DNA from: Nitrososphaerota archaeon
GTDB lineage: Archaea > Thermoproteota > Nitrososphaeria > Nitrososphaerales > Gagatemarchaeaceae
Assembly (NCBI GenBank): GCA_027887005.1
Contig: JAPCJI010000005.1
Span: 20,452 to 84,451 of the forward strand
DNA length: 64,000 nt
Direction: 5' to 3'
In this document: positions 14,975 to 22,815 of the stretch, one piece after another
Numbering within the stretch: the first letter of the stretch is position 1
How the letters are laid out: each line of letters begins with the position of its first letter
The notes under the pieces: generated by a model
The model's database searches: none
Told to the model about the DNA's origin: nothing
The model's input: only the letters and a program-made list of their open reading frames with translations
Position numbers and translations under genes: made by a program

Positions 14975-15360
14975 ATGGGAGTCCTGAAGGCGCGGGAGTT
15001 GACATTCCTCAAGGCCCATGAGGTCTGCAGGCTCGCCACGGCCTCCGAGGACGCGAAGCCGCATGTGGTCCCCGTGGTCTACGCCGTTGATGGGGAGAAC
15101 ATCATAATCGCCATAGACTACAAGACGAAGAAGCTGAAGAACCTCAGGGAGAACCCAAGGTCGCCTTGGTCGTGGACGAATACCGGCCTAACAGCGGCTT
15201 GATGGTCGAGGGGGACTGCGAGCTCTCCGAGCGGGGGAAGGAATACCTCCGCCTCCTTCAGATTCTCTTCGACAGGTTCGTCTTCTACAGGAGGAATCCC
15301 TGGGGTGAAGGCGAGTCTCCGATACTCAAGGTCAAACCCACCAAAGCCGTCATGTGGTAG
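14975..15360 (+). pseudogene. PPOX/FMN-binding split-barrel protein interrupted by a frameshift
   Basis: The first frame (ATG at 14975) encodes the start of a pyridoxamine-phosphate-oxidase-like barrel (ATASEDAKPHVVPVVYAVDG) up to LRENP. The continuation, ALVVDEYRPNSGLMVEGDC, lies in a neighbouring frame to 15360. A single missing base in the CCC run at about 15153-15156 would explain the shift. Joined, the product is about 128 residues. The family binds FMN, F420 or heme; F420 is possible since cofE is present at 48124. Either a recent pseudogene or a sequencing error in the C run. Confidence 0.7.
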
Positions 15361-15366
15361 GCCGGG

Positions 15367-17622
15367 TCAGACCAGCGGCACGCTTCGGTGGGCTTCGTAG
15401 AGCGAATGCAGTCCCTCGGCCGACAGGCGCGGGTCGAAGGGCTCCAGGACCGACGAGCACGTCTCTGCCAGGAGCTCGATGTAGCGCTTCGAGTCGTAGG
15501 CGCTTTCATCCTTCAGGATGTCCACGGGGGTCGCCCGCTTCGAGTCTCGGCCCCCGTAGTCGGTGACGACATAGCGTATCCCCTCCCCGGCGTGGAGCTG
15601 GACCCCTTCCCCGACCAGCTGATTGATGGCCGCGTGCTGGACTGTCATAGTAGTGTATTCCTCCGGGCCCTTCGATAGATTGGTCGTGAAGGCCAGCTCC
15701 GACGCGGGGGTCTCGTGGCGCTCGAGGGCCTCGGCGTGCCGGAGGAAGATGTTGACGCACTCGGAGGTCTTGGTCCTGACCTCCCTTTTCGAGTCGGCCT
15801 TGGCAAGGACCCTCAGGATCTCCATCTGGCACTTCTTGAGCGCCAGCGGCGTGTCGTGGCGCCTCGCCTCGATGCCCCTGACCTTCAGCTCTCCGTCCTG
15901 GTAGGCCCCGAAGTACCTGTTGAGGACGGGCACGTCCGCGTCGACCTTCGAAGGGAGGAAGGTCACCCACTTGTAGATCCCCTCGAAGGACATGGCGAAG
16001 CCGGTCTCTGACTCGATTTCGGACTTCAGCTCGAGATACGCGTCTCGCCCCGCCCTCTCCTTCCTGACCCATAGGGAGTCGACGATGCCGTGTATCACCT
16101 CGAAGCCCCGCCGCTCCGCGAGCCTGGCCGCGTCGAGGAGGACCTTCCTGTCCCAGGCGCAGACCGCGATGTGGGCGTCTATGCGGCCGAACTTCGCGTT
16201 GTTGAATCCCAGGTAGCCGAAGGTAGTCACCCCCAGCCACTTGAGGGCGGCCTGGCGGGCATTGTACCTGTCGTAGTCGGTCCCCTTCGAGTTCCTCTTC
16301 AGCTCCTTGTAGTGGAGCCTCTTCTCCACTATGATCTTGATCGCCGTGGGGACTAGCCCTGTCCTTCTCTCGCAGACGTTCCAGCCGAGTTCCGGCACCC
16401 GGTTCTTGGAGTCGGGGCAGCACCGGCACTTCACTGTCTCCGCGGAGATGTTCTTCCTGAACATGATGTTCGGATACAAAGCGTGGAAGTCCAGCTCCCC
16501 GACGCCTTCGTGGACCCCCATCTTCGGCTCGAAGATGAAGCCCCCGCGGTCCGCGACCAGGAGCTCGTTCCTGTCCTTGAAGTGCTCCACCAGAGTCGGC
16601 TTCCAGGGGACGAGTAGGTCGGTCCTGTAGGCGTGATAGAACTGGAGGCTGGAGAGAGCCTTCCCTATGCTTGCCCTGCTGGACGTCTGCAGCGGCATCC
16701 TGCATGTCCTGCTCAGCTCGAAGAGGCCCTCCAGCCCGGCCTCCGAGTAGGTGAACGAGGTGTTGGCGTCGATGTGTATCCTGCCGTAGAGCTTCATGGC
16801 CGAAGGCTTGTAGTGGATCCTGCCGTAGCTGAAGTAGGAGGTGCCCCCCTTCGAAGGGACCCTCAGGACTGCGCCGTCCCTGTCGAGGGTCAGCCTGTCC
16901 GCGATTCTGTTGGCCTCTGCCCGTCTGACCAGGTAGGGGAGGAGGAAGGTGTCCCCGTCGTTGGTGATGACAAAATCCGGGTCGGTCTCCTTGATGGTCC
17001 GGACCAGCTCCAGCAGCTTGTCCGCCTCGCTGCCCCCGTCGATCGTGATCCTCCCTGCGTCGCTCTGGAGGGATATGGCCGCGATCCGGTCGGTGAAGCG
17101 GGCGAGCTTCCCCTCCTTCTCGATTTCCACGTCCACCTTCACCTTCCTCAGGTTCGGGACGGTGTAGTCGTAGGCCCAGACGTCGTCTTTGGGGTCCCAC
17201 TCCAGGGTGTCCCCCGTCTGCGTCACCTCGCAGCAGGCGAGGGGGAAGATGTCGCGCTCGTAGAGGTAGCTCTGGTTGGGTGGGACGTCGGCGTTGTAGA
17301 GCCTGTAGGTGCCGAAGGGCCCCAGCCGCTCGATCCTCCCGGCTATCTGCTGGGCCTTCCTGGCGTCCCTGACCCTGGCCTCGACGACTTCCGATTTCTC
17401 GGCGTCGGTGACCCTTTCGCGCTTCTGGGCCGTCCTAGTCCATGCGAGGTCGGCGCCGACTATCCTCAGGGGGGCGCTCAGGTCGGACATCTGGTCGGTG
17501 GCGATGAATATCGAGGGGGACCAGTGGTCAACCAGCCTTACGGCCTGGCCGTCTTCTCGCTTGAGCCAGACGACCATCTCCCCAGGGTCGCCCGGGTAGG
17601 CGTCAAGTATCCAGCCCCTCAT
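15367..17622 (-). CDS. Family-B DNA polymerase with altered motif C (PolB2/Dpo2-like)
   Basis: 751 residues. Exo I is DVE at residues 164-166; the Exo II region TNDGDTFLLPYL lacks the usual Asp after Phe. Polymerase motif A is intact (LDFHALYPNIM, Asp378), and motif B has RQAALKWLGVTTFG with Lys461. Motif C, normally YGDTDS, is HGIVDS (511-516), so the first of two Asp is Ile and one catalytic carboxylate remains. A cysteine cluster CRCCPDS...C lies near 399-417. This fits the archaeal PolB2 group, once thought inactive but linked in Sulfolobus to damage bypass. It ends an overlapping set with two small genes and a RecA-like gene. Confidence 0.82.
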   Translation of the reverse strand: MRGWILDAYPGDPGEMVVWLKREDGQAVRLVDHWSPSIFIATDQMSDLSAPLRIVGADLAWTRTAQKRERVTDAEKSEVVEARVRDARKAQQIAGRIERLGPFGTYRLYNADVPPNQSYLYERDIFPLACCEVTQTGDTLEWDPKDDVWAYDYTVPNLRKVKVDVEIEKEGKLARFTDRIAAISLQSDAGRITIDGGSEADKLLELVRTIKETDPDFVITNDGDTFLLPYLVRRAEANRIADRLTLDRDGAVLRVPSKGGTSYFSYGRIHYKPSAMKLYGRIHIDANTSFTYSEAGLEGLFELSRTCRMPLQTSSRASIGKALSSLQFYHAYRTDLLVPWKPTLVEHFKDRNELLVADRGGFIFEPKMGVHEGVGELDFHALYPNIMFRKNISAETVKCRCCPDSKNRVPELGWNVCERRTGLVPTAIKIIVEKRLHYKELKRNSKGTDYDRYNARQAALKWLGVTTFGYLGFNNAKFGRIDAHIAVCAWDRKVLLDAARLAERRGFEVIHGIVDSLWVRKERAGRDAYLELKSEIESETGFAMSFEGIYKWVTFLPSKVDADVPVLNRYFGAYQDGELKVRGIEARRHDTPLALKKCQMEILRVLAKADSKREVRTKTSECVNIFLRHAEALERHETPASELAFTTNLSKGPEEYTTMTVQHAAINQLVGEGVQLHAGEGIRYVVTDYGGRDSKRATPVDILKDESAYDSKRYIELLAETCSSVLEPFDPRLSAEGLHSLYEAHRSVPLV

Positions 17623-17869
17623 CCTTCTCTGCCTTCAGCTTCTCGACCTCCCCGGCAAGCCAGACGATGGTCTTGTGCTGGGTCAGCAGGATGCTCATGA
17701 AGAGCGCCTCGCTGGGGAAGGGGGACTCCCTCGCCTGCATGGCAGGGAAGTACTCGTAGCAGAGCCTCAGCATCTCCTTGAAGAGCTCCCTGTCCTCCGC
17801 CCTGAGGGCGTCCGCAAAGTGCCCCCAGCTGTCCAGCTCTTCTATGATCTCGGCGTCGGTGAGGGTCAT
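17603..17869 (-). CDS. 88-residue conserved-context helical protein in the PolB2 gene set
   Basis: It starts at ATG 17869, overlapping the stop of the preceding 89-residue gene by four bases (ATGA), and runs 20 nt into the start of the polymerase gene. It is predicted all-helical and acidic at the N terminus (DAEIIEELDSWGHFADALR), ending in a lysine/glutamate-rich helix. No known family recognised. Tight overlap on both sides implies translational coupling and a function with the polymerase, perhaps as an adaptor. A longer frame from 18082 is proline/glycine-rich shadow sequence and was rejected. Confidence 0.65.
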   Translation of the reverse strand: MTLTDAEIIEELDSWGHFADALRAEDRELFKEMLRLCYEYFPAMQARESPFPSEALFMSILLTQHKTIVWLAGEVEKLKAEKDEGLDT

Positions 17870-18135
17870 CGCCCCGCCTCCGTCCGCCTGGTTTCGGCTA
17901 TCGTCCCCAGGGTCCGCGCCAGCATCCTGTAGTGGTGGAAGACCAGGGCCATGGCCATCCCCTCGAACCTCGAGGTCCTGACGGCGGCGGAGGAGGCCGA
18001 CGTGTAGAGCCTGGCAGAGTTGAGCATCTGGTCGAAGGCCCCCCTGTCCCTCTTCGGCAGGGCCTTCCTGAAGGCCTTCCATTCCGTGACCTCCTGAGCT
18101 TCGGCTATCCTGAACGACGGGATGGTCCGGCCCAT
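17866..18135 (-). CDS. 89-residue helical protein in the PolB2 gene set
   Basis: Begins with ATG at 18135, sharing its first base with the stop of the RecA-like gene, and ends in the ATGA overlap with the next gene. The sequence is helical and basic, with paired motifs WKAFRKALPKRDRGAFDQML and ALVFHHYRMLARTL. No known family recognised. The overlap pattern makes it almost certainly part of one message with the RecA-like protein and the polymerase. Confidence 0.65.
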   Translation of the reverse strand: MGRTIPSFRIAEAQEVTEWKAFRKALPKRDRGAFDQMLNSARLYTSASSAAVRTSRFEGMAMALVFHHYRMLARTLGTIAETRRTEAGR

Positions 18136-19079
18136 CAGCTCCCCGACCTCGCTCTGAAAGGCCTCAGGAGCTGCTTGAGCTTGAACGTGGAGGTTGCAGC
18201 AGGCTTGCTCGGGTGCTTCAGGAGCTCCGCCTCTACGACGCCCTTGGACGATGACATGTGGACCGAGGTGTCGGCCCAGGAGGCGACCATGTCGTCGTAT
18301 TTGTTGGGCGAAGCCAGGGTGGTAATGACCAGCGCGTTCTTCTTCGCTCGCCTGATCCCGTCCTCGACCGCGCTCAGGAGACGCCTCGCTTCCCTCTCGT
18401 CCAGCTCCGGTTCGTTGAATGTGCCGAGCAGGTCGGCGACCACCACGAGCCGGGCGCCGTAGTCTTCAGCGGCGCGGACCAGGTGCTTCGAGATGAGGTC
18501 CGCGAGTTGGTACATCGTGAAGACGCGGCAGGTGGCCACCCTTCTCATCGCCGTGGTGGGTCTTAGGCCGCGCTGCTTGACGAAGGAGGAGAAGAGGTAC
18601 GGGTCGGAGCGGTTCCCCCCGTCGACGAACAGGACGCTGGAATCGAGGCCGCCCGCCTCCAGGGGAAGCTGGGCCCTGAACGCCGCGAGCTCTGCCACGA
18701 CCGACGCCGGGCCTCCGCTCAGCACGATCAGCCGTTCCTGGGTGAACGGCCTCAGCAGCGAATCGAGGCGCGGGAAGCCCAGAGAGAAGTGCGGGAATGA
18801 TGACGCGGGCCGGAACGGGGTGCTCTTCCTTTCGAAAGCGGTCGTCTTGGTCAGGTAGATGTCAGACCATTCGTCGGGCACCGGGGCCAGCCTGCATTCG
18901 ATGTTGCCCTCGAGCGGGCGGCCGCATCCGAGGCACCTGCCGCTCAGTGAGTCGATGGTCTCGCTCGTGGGCCCGAGGTCCCGCCTCACCCGCAGGACGC
19001 AGCTACAGCTCAGGCAGTAGTAGACGAAGCGCTCTTTGCCGCTTCCCTGTTGCTCGTACAGATAATGAAGTCTGGACAT
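18135..19079 (-). CDS. Zinc-ribbon RecA-like ATPase homologue lacking Walker A
   Basis: 314 residues. The N terminus carries a four-cysteine zinc ribbon: CLSC near residue 22 and CLGC near residue 49. A RecA/RadA-like core follows, starting at FPHFSLGFPRLDSLL. The position of Walker A reads LSGGPASVV, without the GKT/S lysine, while the Walker B strand ARLVVVADLLGTF is kept. ATP hydrolysis is therefore doubtful. First gene of the overlapping set ending in the PolB2-like polymerase. A related degenerate RecA-like gene lies at 44589. The arrangement recalls the bacterial ImuA-ImuB-DnaE2 mutasome, where a RecA-like protein accompanies an error-prone polymerase (inference by analogy). Confidence 0.7.
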   Translation of the reverse strand: MSRLHYLYEQQGSGKERFVYYCLSCSCVLRVRRDLGPTSETIDSLSGRCLGCGRPLEGNIECRLAPVPDEWSDIYLTKTTAFERKSTPFRPASSFPHFSLGFPRLDSLLRPFTQERLIVLSGGPASVVAELAAFRAQLPLEAGGLDSSVLFVDGGNRSDPYLFSSFVKQRGLRPTTAMRRVATCRVFTMYQLADLISKHLVRAAEDYGARLVVVADLLGTFNEPELDEREARRLLSAVEDGIRRAKKNALVITTLASPNKYDDMVASWADTSVHMSSSKGVVEAELLKHPSKPAATSTFKLKQLLRPFRARSGS

Positions 19080-19207
19080 TGTGACGAAGGCCGAAGGTTC
19101 TCAGAGGATTTAACGCGGGATGTCTGATAGATGGATTTGTCTGAGAGGGAGACGGCCGAAAGTGTTCGGGTGATGGTTATTAGTTTCTGTCAGTCCGAAC
19201 GTGGTGA

Positions 19208-19474
19208 ATGAGGAGAGCAATGCGGCTCGGCGGAATTGTTCTGGTTGTCGGAGTCGTTTTCTTCCTCACGCCTTTCCTTCCCCAGACAACGGCGAACTTC
19301 GGCGGAGGGCCAGACTTCGCGGCTTTGGTTTCGCCGTCTTTCGCGTTCTTCCAATGTGGGTTTTTCGTAGGTCATGTTGGAATCGAGGTGCCAAGTGGTT
19401 CGACGGTCAACCCGTCCGACAGGCCGTTCTGGTCGTCGTTCTGGAATTGTGATTATCCTCGGTTACAGATATGA
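19208..19474 (+). CDS. Possible small secreted or membrane protein
   Basis: 88 residues from ATG. A basic start MRRAMRLGG is followed by about 18 hydrophobic residues and a proline/threonine region, the pattern of a signal peptide or anchor. The mature part is aromatic and serine/proline-rich with two cysteines (QCGFF and NCDYP). No homologue recognised. It stands alone between the PolB2 set, transcribed away from it, and tRNA-Leu. Coding is plausible but not certain. Confidence 0.38.
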   Translation: MRRAMRLGGIVLVVGVVFFLTPFLPQTTANFGGGPDFAALVSPSFAFFQCGFFVGHVGIEVPSGSTVNPSDRPFWSSFWNCDYPRLQI

Positions 19475-19532
19475 CCTCGAGGCTTTGTGGATTTCAAGAT
19501 TAATAATCCAAGGTATGGGCTCGCGACTCTGC

Positions 19533-19617
19533 GCGGGGGTCGCCCAGCCTGGTCAACGGCGTGAGGCTCAGGACCTCATCCCTTAGGGGTTCGAGGGTTC
19601 AAATCCCTCCCCCCGCA
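19533..19617 (+). tRNA. tRNA-Leu (anticodon CAG)
   Basis: An 85-nt type II tRNA: acceptor GCGGGGG/CCCCCGC, anticodon stem TGAGG/CCTCA with loop CTCAGGA (anticodon CAG), long variable arm TCCCTTAGGGGTTC, T arm GAGGG TTCAAAT CCCTC, discriminator A. No intron and no encoded CCA. An A/T-rich box ATTAATAAT lies about 26 nt upstream. Confidence 0.95.
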
Positions 19618-19710
19618 CTATGCTGAAACCAATCGACACCTCAGCCTGAAAACGACGTCGTCCTATGAGAAGCTCCCAATGTTCTAATTCAAGGCTGGAA
19701 AGGCATTCTC

Positions 19711-20097
19711 GTGGAGGGTCGCCTCGTCAACGTACGCCGGCTGGTCGCGTTGGACATCACCCTGCACGGTCCGCGCTTCATCATGGCCGAGTTCGGCATA
19801 GGCACTCCAGCCATCATTGCTGTCGGGACCACCTTGACGTTGTCAGGCCCCCTGATCCTGGGCATCTATCTTGTGCTCACTGGAGTGAACTATCTGCCGC
19901 TGCTGATCTACACGGTGGTAATCGTCAGAAAGGACTCTGCCCAAGCTGAAGTCGCCGAGGACCTGGCCCGCAACAAGCACCTGGTTCGGAAATACAGCGT
20001 CCAGCAGTTCTTGCTCTTTCTTCCGTTGGTGGTGTTTCTGATGGCCGTCTGGCAGGAACTCGGACAAAACCGCGTTCCCCAAACCGTGCCGATGTGA
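19711..20097 (+). CDS. Small membrane protein of unknown function
   Basis: 128 residues from GTG with three hydrophobic segments (about residues 30-45, 47-70 and 100-115), joined by a charged loop containing AEVAEDLARNKHL. The N-terminal region LVALDITLHGPRFIMAEFGIGTP might contact the membrane surface. No family recognised. It stands alone with no operon partner on its strand, so context offers no function. Confidence 0.55.
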   Translation: MEGRLVNVRRLVALDITLHGPRFIMAEFGIGTPAIIAVGTTLTLSGPLILGIYLVLTGVNYLPLLIYTVVIVRKDSAQAEVAEDLARNKHLVRKYSVQQFLLFLPLVVFLMAVWQELGQNRVPQTVPM

Positions 20098-20160
20098 TTC
20101 CCTCCTGACTCGATTCGATTGAATCACTTTTACGAGCTTATCAACAGTTTTTGGTTTGAC

Positions 20161-20466
20161 ATGCCAAGTAAGCTTTGGCGGCGTGTAAGTTCGACAACCA
20201 TGGAAGTGGTAACTGAATATGCTGACCAAAGGACAGAGCTCGAGGAGAAGATCAGGTCGCTGGAAGCTGAGAAGGCTTCACTACTTGCCGGCATCGCCTC
20301 TCTGAAGGAGAAGGTCGCCACGTACGAGCTGGAGAAGTCCGCTGCGACTCTCGACAGCGAAGTGCAGGCGCTTCGAACGGAGAAGGCAGTGCTCGACGAG
20401 AAGGCTGCGACCTACGAAGCTGAGGCGGGATACGAACTTCCGCAGACCGCGGCCGAAGGGGTCTAA
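20161..20466 (+). CDS. Coiled-coil protein
   Basis: 101 residues from ATG at 20161. A TTG at 20119 would extend it, but a TATA-like ACTTTTAC at about 20127-20134 favours transcription from about 20155. Residues from about 20 to 85 form heptads (RTELEEKIRSLEAEKASLL and similar), a single long coiled coil without any other domain. Function unknown. The convergent gene just downstream (20470-20895) also ends in a coiled coil, so the pair could interact (speculative). Confidence 0.55.
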   Translation: MPSKLWRRVSSTTMEVVTEYADQRTELEEKIRSLEAEKASLLAGIASLKEKVATYELEKSAATLDSEVQALRTEKAVLDEKAATYEAEAGYELPQTAAEGV

Positions 20467-20469
20467 AGC

Positions 20470-20895
20470 CTACCGAAGCTTCGATGCCTTCTGCTCGAGT
20501 TCGCCTTTTTCTTTTCTGAGATAGGAGACGAAGCTCTCAAGGTCAGCCAGTCTCGTCTGGAGCCGCTTTACTTCGTTTTCCTTGGCCGTCCTCTCCATGC
20601 CGCTCTCCAATTCCTTCTGCTGTTCGGCCATCCCGCGGACCTTCGCGTTGAGGTCCTCGTTCCCCTTCTTCATCGAATTGAGCTCGTCCTGAATGGACTT
20701 CAGTTGTTCCTCGGCCACGATGAGGTATCTCTGCCTGCTGATCACGGTCGGGAACTTCGTCCCGCATCTCGAACACTCGTACATCCCGACCCTTCGCTCG
20801 GTCATACCGCGTTCGCCCTTTGATGGCTCGACCATCACTGTGAAACTTCTTGAGGGCAGGGCTTCCTTATTCCCGCACTTCGGGCAGTTTGGCAA
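20470..20895 (-). CDS. Zinc-ribbon protein with coiled-coil tail
   Basis: 141 residues. The N terminus has CPKC at residues 4-7 and CSRC near residue 41, forming a zinc ribbon, and the remainder is a long charged coiled coil ending KGELEQKASKLR. It resembles archaeal nucleic-acid-binding ribbon proteins, but no named family is recognised. The UPF0147 gene lies 34 nt upstream on the same strand, so co-transcription is possible. Confidence 0.65.
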   Translation of the reverse strand: MPNCPKCGNKEALPSRSFTVMVEPSKGERGMTERRVGMYECSRCGTKFPTVISRQRYLIVAEEQLKSIQDELNSMKKGNEDLNAKVRGMAEQQKELESGMERTAKENEVKRLQTRLADLESFVSYLRKEKGELEQKASKLR

Positions 20896-20929
20896 TCGCG
20901 TCTCTGGCGGGTGAGAACGTGTTAAAGGT

Positions 20930-21214
20930 TTACTGTTCGCGAATCGATTCGAGCTCGGAGACGGCCGACCAAAGGGTGACCCGGGCGAACGAAGGCATAT
21001 TCGGGTCCTGGGCGACGTCGTCGAGGAGGCTGATGGCGTTGGCTGCCCGGACGGCCAGGCTCTGCTTCTGGTCCTGGAGCATCATTATCGAGTCCTTGAC
21101 TGTCTTGCGGATGTTCCGCGGGGTAAGGTTCGAGTCGGCGATCTGGTTGAGGTTGACCGTAGCCTTGGCCAGTTTGGCGTCGTTCTCCTGCTGCTTCTTC
21201 AATTTGGTGCTCAT
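20930..21214 (-). CDS. UPF0147 family protein
   Basis: 94 residues matching the small archaeal UPF0147 family: the blocks LTPRNIRKTVKDSIMML and SLAVRAANAISLLDDVAQDP followed by LWSAVSELE are diagnostic. The family is all-helical and widely conserved in archaea with unknown biochemical role. The ATG at 21214 gives the full helix. Confidence 0.85.
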   Translation of the reverse strand: MSTKLKKQQENDAKLAKATVNLNQIADSNLTPRNIRKTVKDSIMMLQDQKQSLAVRAANAISLLDDVAQDPNMPSFARVTLWSAVSELESIREQ

Positions 21215-21313
21215 GTAGAATCCCGGGGTTCGTCGAGTAGGTCTCCGTACTGGTGGGGATAAGTGCTTTTCGTCGCAAGGCGTCTTTTATAGAAGCAGAG
21301 CGCGGGCGGGGCA

Positions 21314-21649
21314 TTGAGCAGGCCTACCAAGGACAAGATAAAAGTGGCTGTGGAGCTCGTCAGGAAGGGCGCGACCATACTCGGCGAGCCCTGTCCGCAG
21401 TGCGGGGGAATCCAGGTCAGGTACCATGGGAAGGTCTACTGCACGGGCCATGAGGATCTCACCTCGGTTCTTAAGACCGAAGTCGTCTCCATGGAGACGG
21501 CCGTCGCTGAAACCAGGCAGGTGCTCCTCTCGAAGCTCAATGAAGCCGCGGCAGCGCTGGGAACCGAGACCGACCGCTCGAAGCAGGACCAGCTCGTGTC
21601 GCTGATGACGAAGTACTTCGACCTTCTCCAGAAACTCCCTCAGAAGTAG
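21314..21649 (+). CDS. SSSCA1 (autoantigen p27)-like zinc-ribbon protein
   Basis: 111 residues from TTG. The family signature is AVELVRKGATILGEPCPQCGG with a second metal-binding half YHGKVYCTGH, here Cys-His instead of the usual Cys-x-x-Cys. A helical C-terminal half of about 60 residues follows. Eukaryotic homologues are the Sjogren/scleroderma autoantigen 1 family; archaeal members are uncharacterised. It precedes a peroxiredoxin gene by 39 nt on the same strand. Confidence 0.75.
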   Translation: MSRPTKDKIKVAVELVRKGATILGEPCPQCGGIQVRYHGKVYCTGHEDLTSVLKTEVVSMETAVAETRQVLLSKLNEAAAALGTETDRSKQDQLVSLMTKYFDLLQKLPQK

Positions 21650-21688
21650 CAGAGGCCTTAAATCGGAAACCTGACAGTTTTCGCGGTC

Positions 21689-22180
21689 GTGGTTCTCAGA
21701 ATCGGCCAGAAGGTGCCGGAGTTTGCCCTCCCAGACTCTGACAAAAAGACCCGCTCGCTGGCCGAGTTCACCGGCCGGGGTACGGTCGTAATCGCTTTCT
21801 TCCCGTTCGCGTTCTCGGGGACCTGCGACAAGGAGATGTGTACATTCAGGGATGGTTTCGGGGCCCTGCAAGGCGCGGCCGCGCAGTTGGTTGGAATCAG
21901 CGTGGACAGTTCCTACTCACTCAAGGCCTTCGCTCAGACCTACAACCTGCAGTTCCCCCTCCTCGGCGATTTCAACAAGAAGGTCACGCGGCTCTACGGG
22001 GTGCTTCAGGACCCCTGGGTGGGCCTCGGGTACAAGGGGGTGGCGAAGAGGTCAGTCTTCGTGGTAGACAAGAAGGGCGCCCTGCGTTTCAAGTGGGTCA
22101 CCGACGTGCCTTCCGACGAGCCGCCATACGCTGAGGTCGTGAAAGCGGCCCAGAAGCTGGCCATGCCGCCGAGAAGGTGA
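21689..22180 (+). CDS. Peroxiredoxin (AhpC/TSA, Bcp-like)
   Basis: 163 residues from GTG. Thioredoxin-fold peroxidase that reduces peroxides. The peroxidatic cysteine region is FPFAFSGTCDKEMCTFRD; by position the second cysteine of CDKEMC may also take part in the catalytic cycle. KRSVFVVDKKG supplies the conserved strand. Size and sequence fit the AhpE/Bcp branch. The short C terminus APPRR-like tail lacks a resolving cysteine. Cytosolic antioxidant role. Confidence 0.85.
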   Translation: MVLRIGQKVPEFALPDSDKKTRSLAEFTGRGTVVIAFFPFAFSGTCDKEMCTFRDGFGALQGAAAQLVGISVDSSYSLKAFAQTYNLQFPLLGDFNKKVTRLYGVLQDPWVGLGYKGVAKRSVFVVDKKGALRFKWVTDVPSDEPPYAEVVKAAQKLAMPPRR

Positions 22181-22248
22181 GCCGATTGAGGGGTCGCTGG
22201 TTCGCGATCCCCTGGTTCTGACGCTTCTGTAGTCGAGGTAACCCCTTG

Positions 22249-22257
22249 TTTTTATAC
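22249..22257 (+). promoter_or_regulatory. TATA box of the A-type Fe-S carrier gene
   Basis: TTTTTATAC lies 25 nt before the TTG at 22282 and overlaps a longer possible frame beginning at 22246. This argues that translation begins at 22282 on a leaderless message. Confidence 0.5.
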
Positions 22258-22281
22258 GAGGAAAGTCGTGATGATCTTGAA

Positions 22282-22638
22282 TTGACCCAAGAGACGGCTG
22301 TGAAGCCGATAGTCGAGCTTACCGAGAGGGCCGCAGCCGAGTTGAAGCTCTACCTCGCAAAGCAGGGGAAGCCAGAAGCCGCGCTCAGGATTTTCGTGAC
22401 CGCGGGTGGGTGTTCCGGGCTCTCCTATGGGATGGTCGTGGACGAGAAGCCATCGGATGATGATTATGTGATTGTTGTCGACGGAGCGAGGGTGGCTGTC
22501 GACAGGTCGAGTGCCCCGTTCATCGCTGGGTCGACCCTGGATTACAAGTCGGAGAAGCTGATGGGCGGCGGTTTCGTCGTCAGCAACCCCAATGCCGTCT
22601 CCACTTGCGGATGCGGCGAGTCGTTCAAGACCGCGTAG
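22282..22638 (+). CDS. A-type iron-sulfur carrier (HesB/IscA/ErpA family)
   Basis: 118 residues from the promoter-supported TTG at 22282; a start at 22246 would add 12 residues encoded by the promoter itself. The three conserved cysteines are in GGCSGLSYGM and in STCGCGESF at the C terminus, binding a transient Fe-S cluster for delivery to apo-proteins. Likely clients in this window include Dph2 and the XPD-like helicase (inference). No other Fe-S assembly gene is nearby. Confidence 0.92.
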   Translation: MTQETAVKPIVELTERAAAELKLYLAKQGKPEAALRIFVTAGGCSGLSYGMVVDEKPSDDDYVIVVDGARVAVDRSSAPFIAGSTLDYKSEKLMGGGFVVSNPNAVSTCGCGESFKTA

Positions 22639-22815
22639 GTCTGAGTAACCTCCAGCCGCGGCGTAACGTGTGATCCCAGACATTAGACCAAAGAGAGTCG
22701 TTCGACAGTTAGAACCAGAGAGGGGTAAACGGCCTTTTGGTCAATGGGCGGGTTGTGATGCCCAGACTTTCAACGGGACGGCGACTGGGTAGTCAGCGGG
22801 GATACGCCCCTTGGA

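Noticed and set aside
15506..17200. A 564-residue open frame inside the family-B polymerase gene, same strand
   Set aside because: Composition is dominated by Arg, Gly, Pro and Gln, typical of a shifted frame in GC-rich DNA; the polymerase motifs are in the other frame.
16633..17700. A 355-residue plus-strand frame opposite the polymerase gene
   Set aside because: Low-complexity shadow translation (Gly/Val/Pro/Asp), no motif, and it crosses several overlapping minus-strand genes.
22639..22815. Possible small RNA between the Fe-S carrier gene and tRNA-Ser, with a TGTGATGC box
   Set aside because: A single C-box-like match without D box or terminal stem; no support for a C/D guide RNA, and no gene seen in this stretch.
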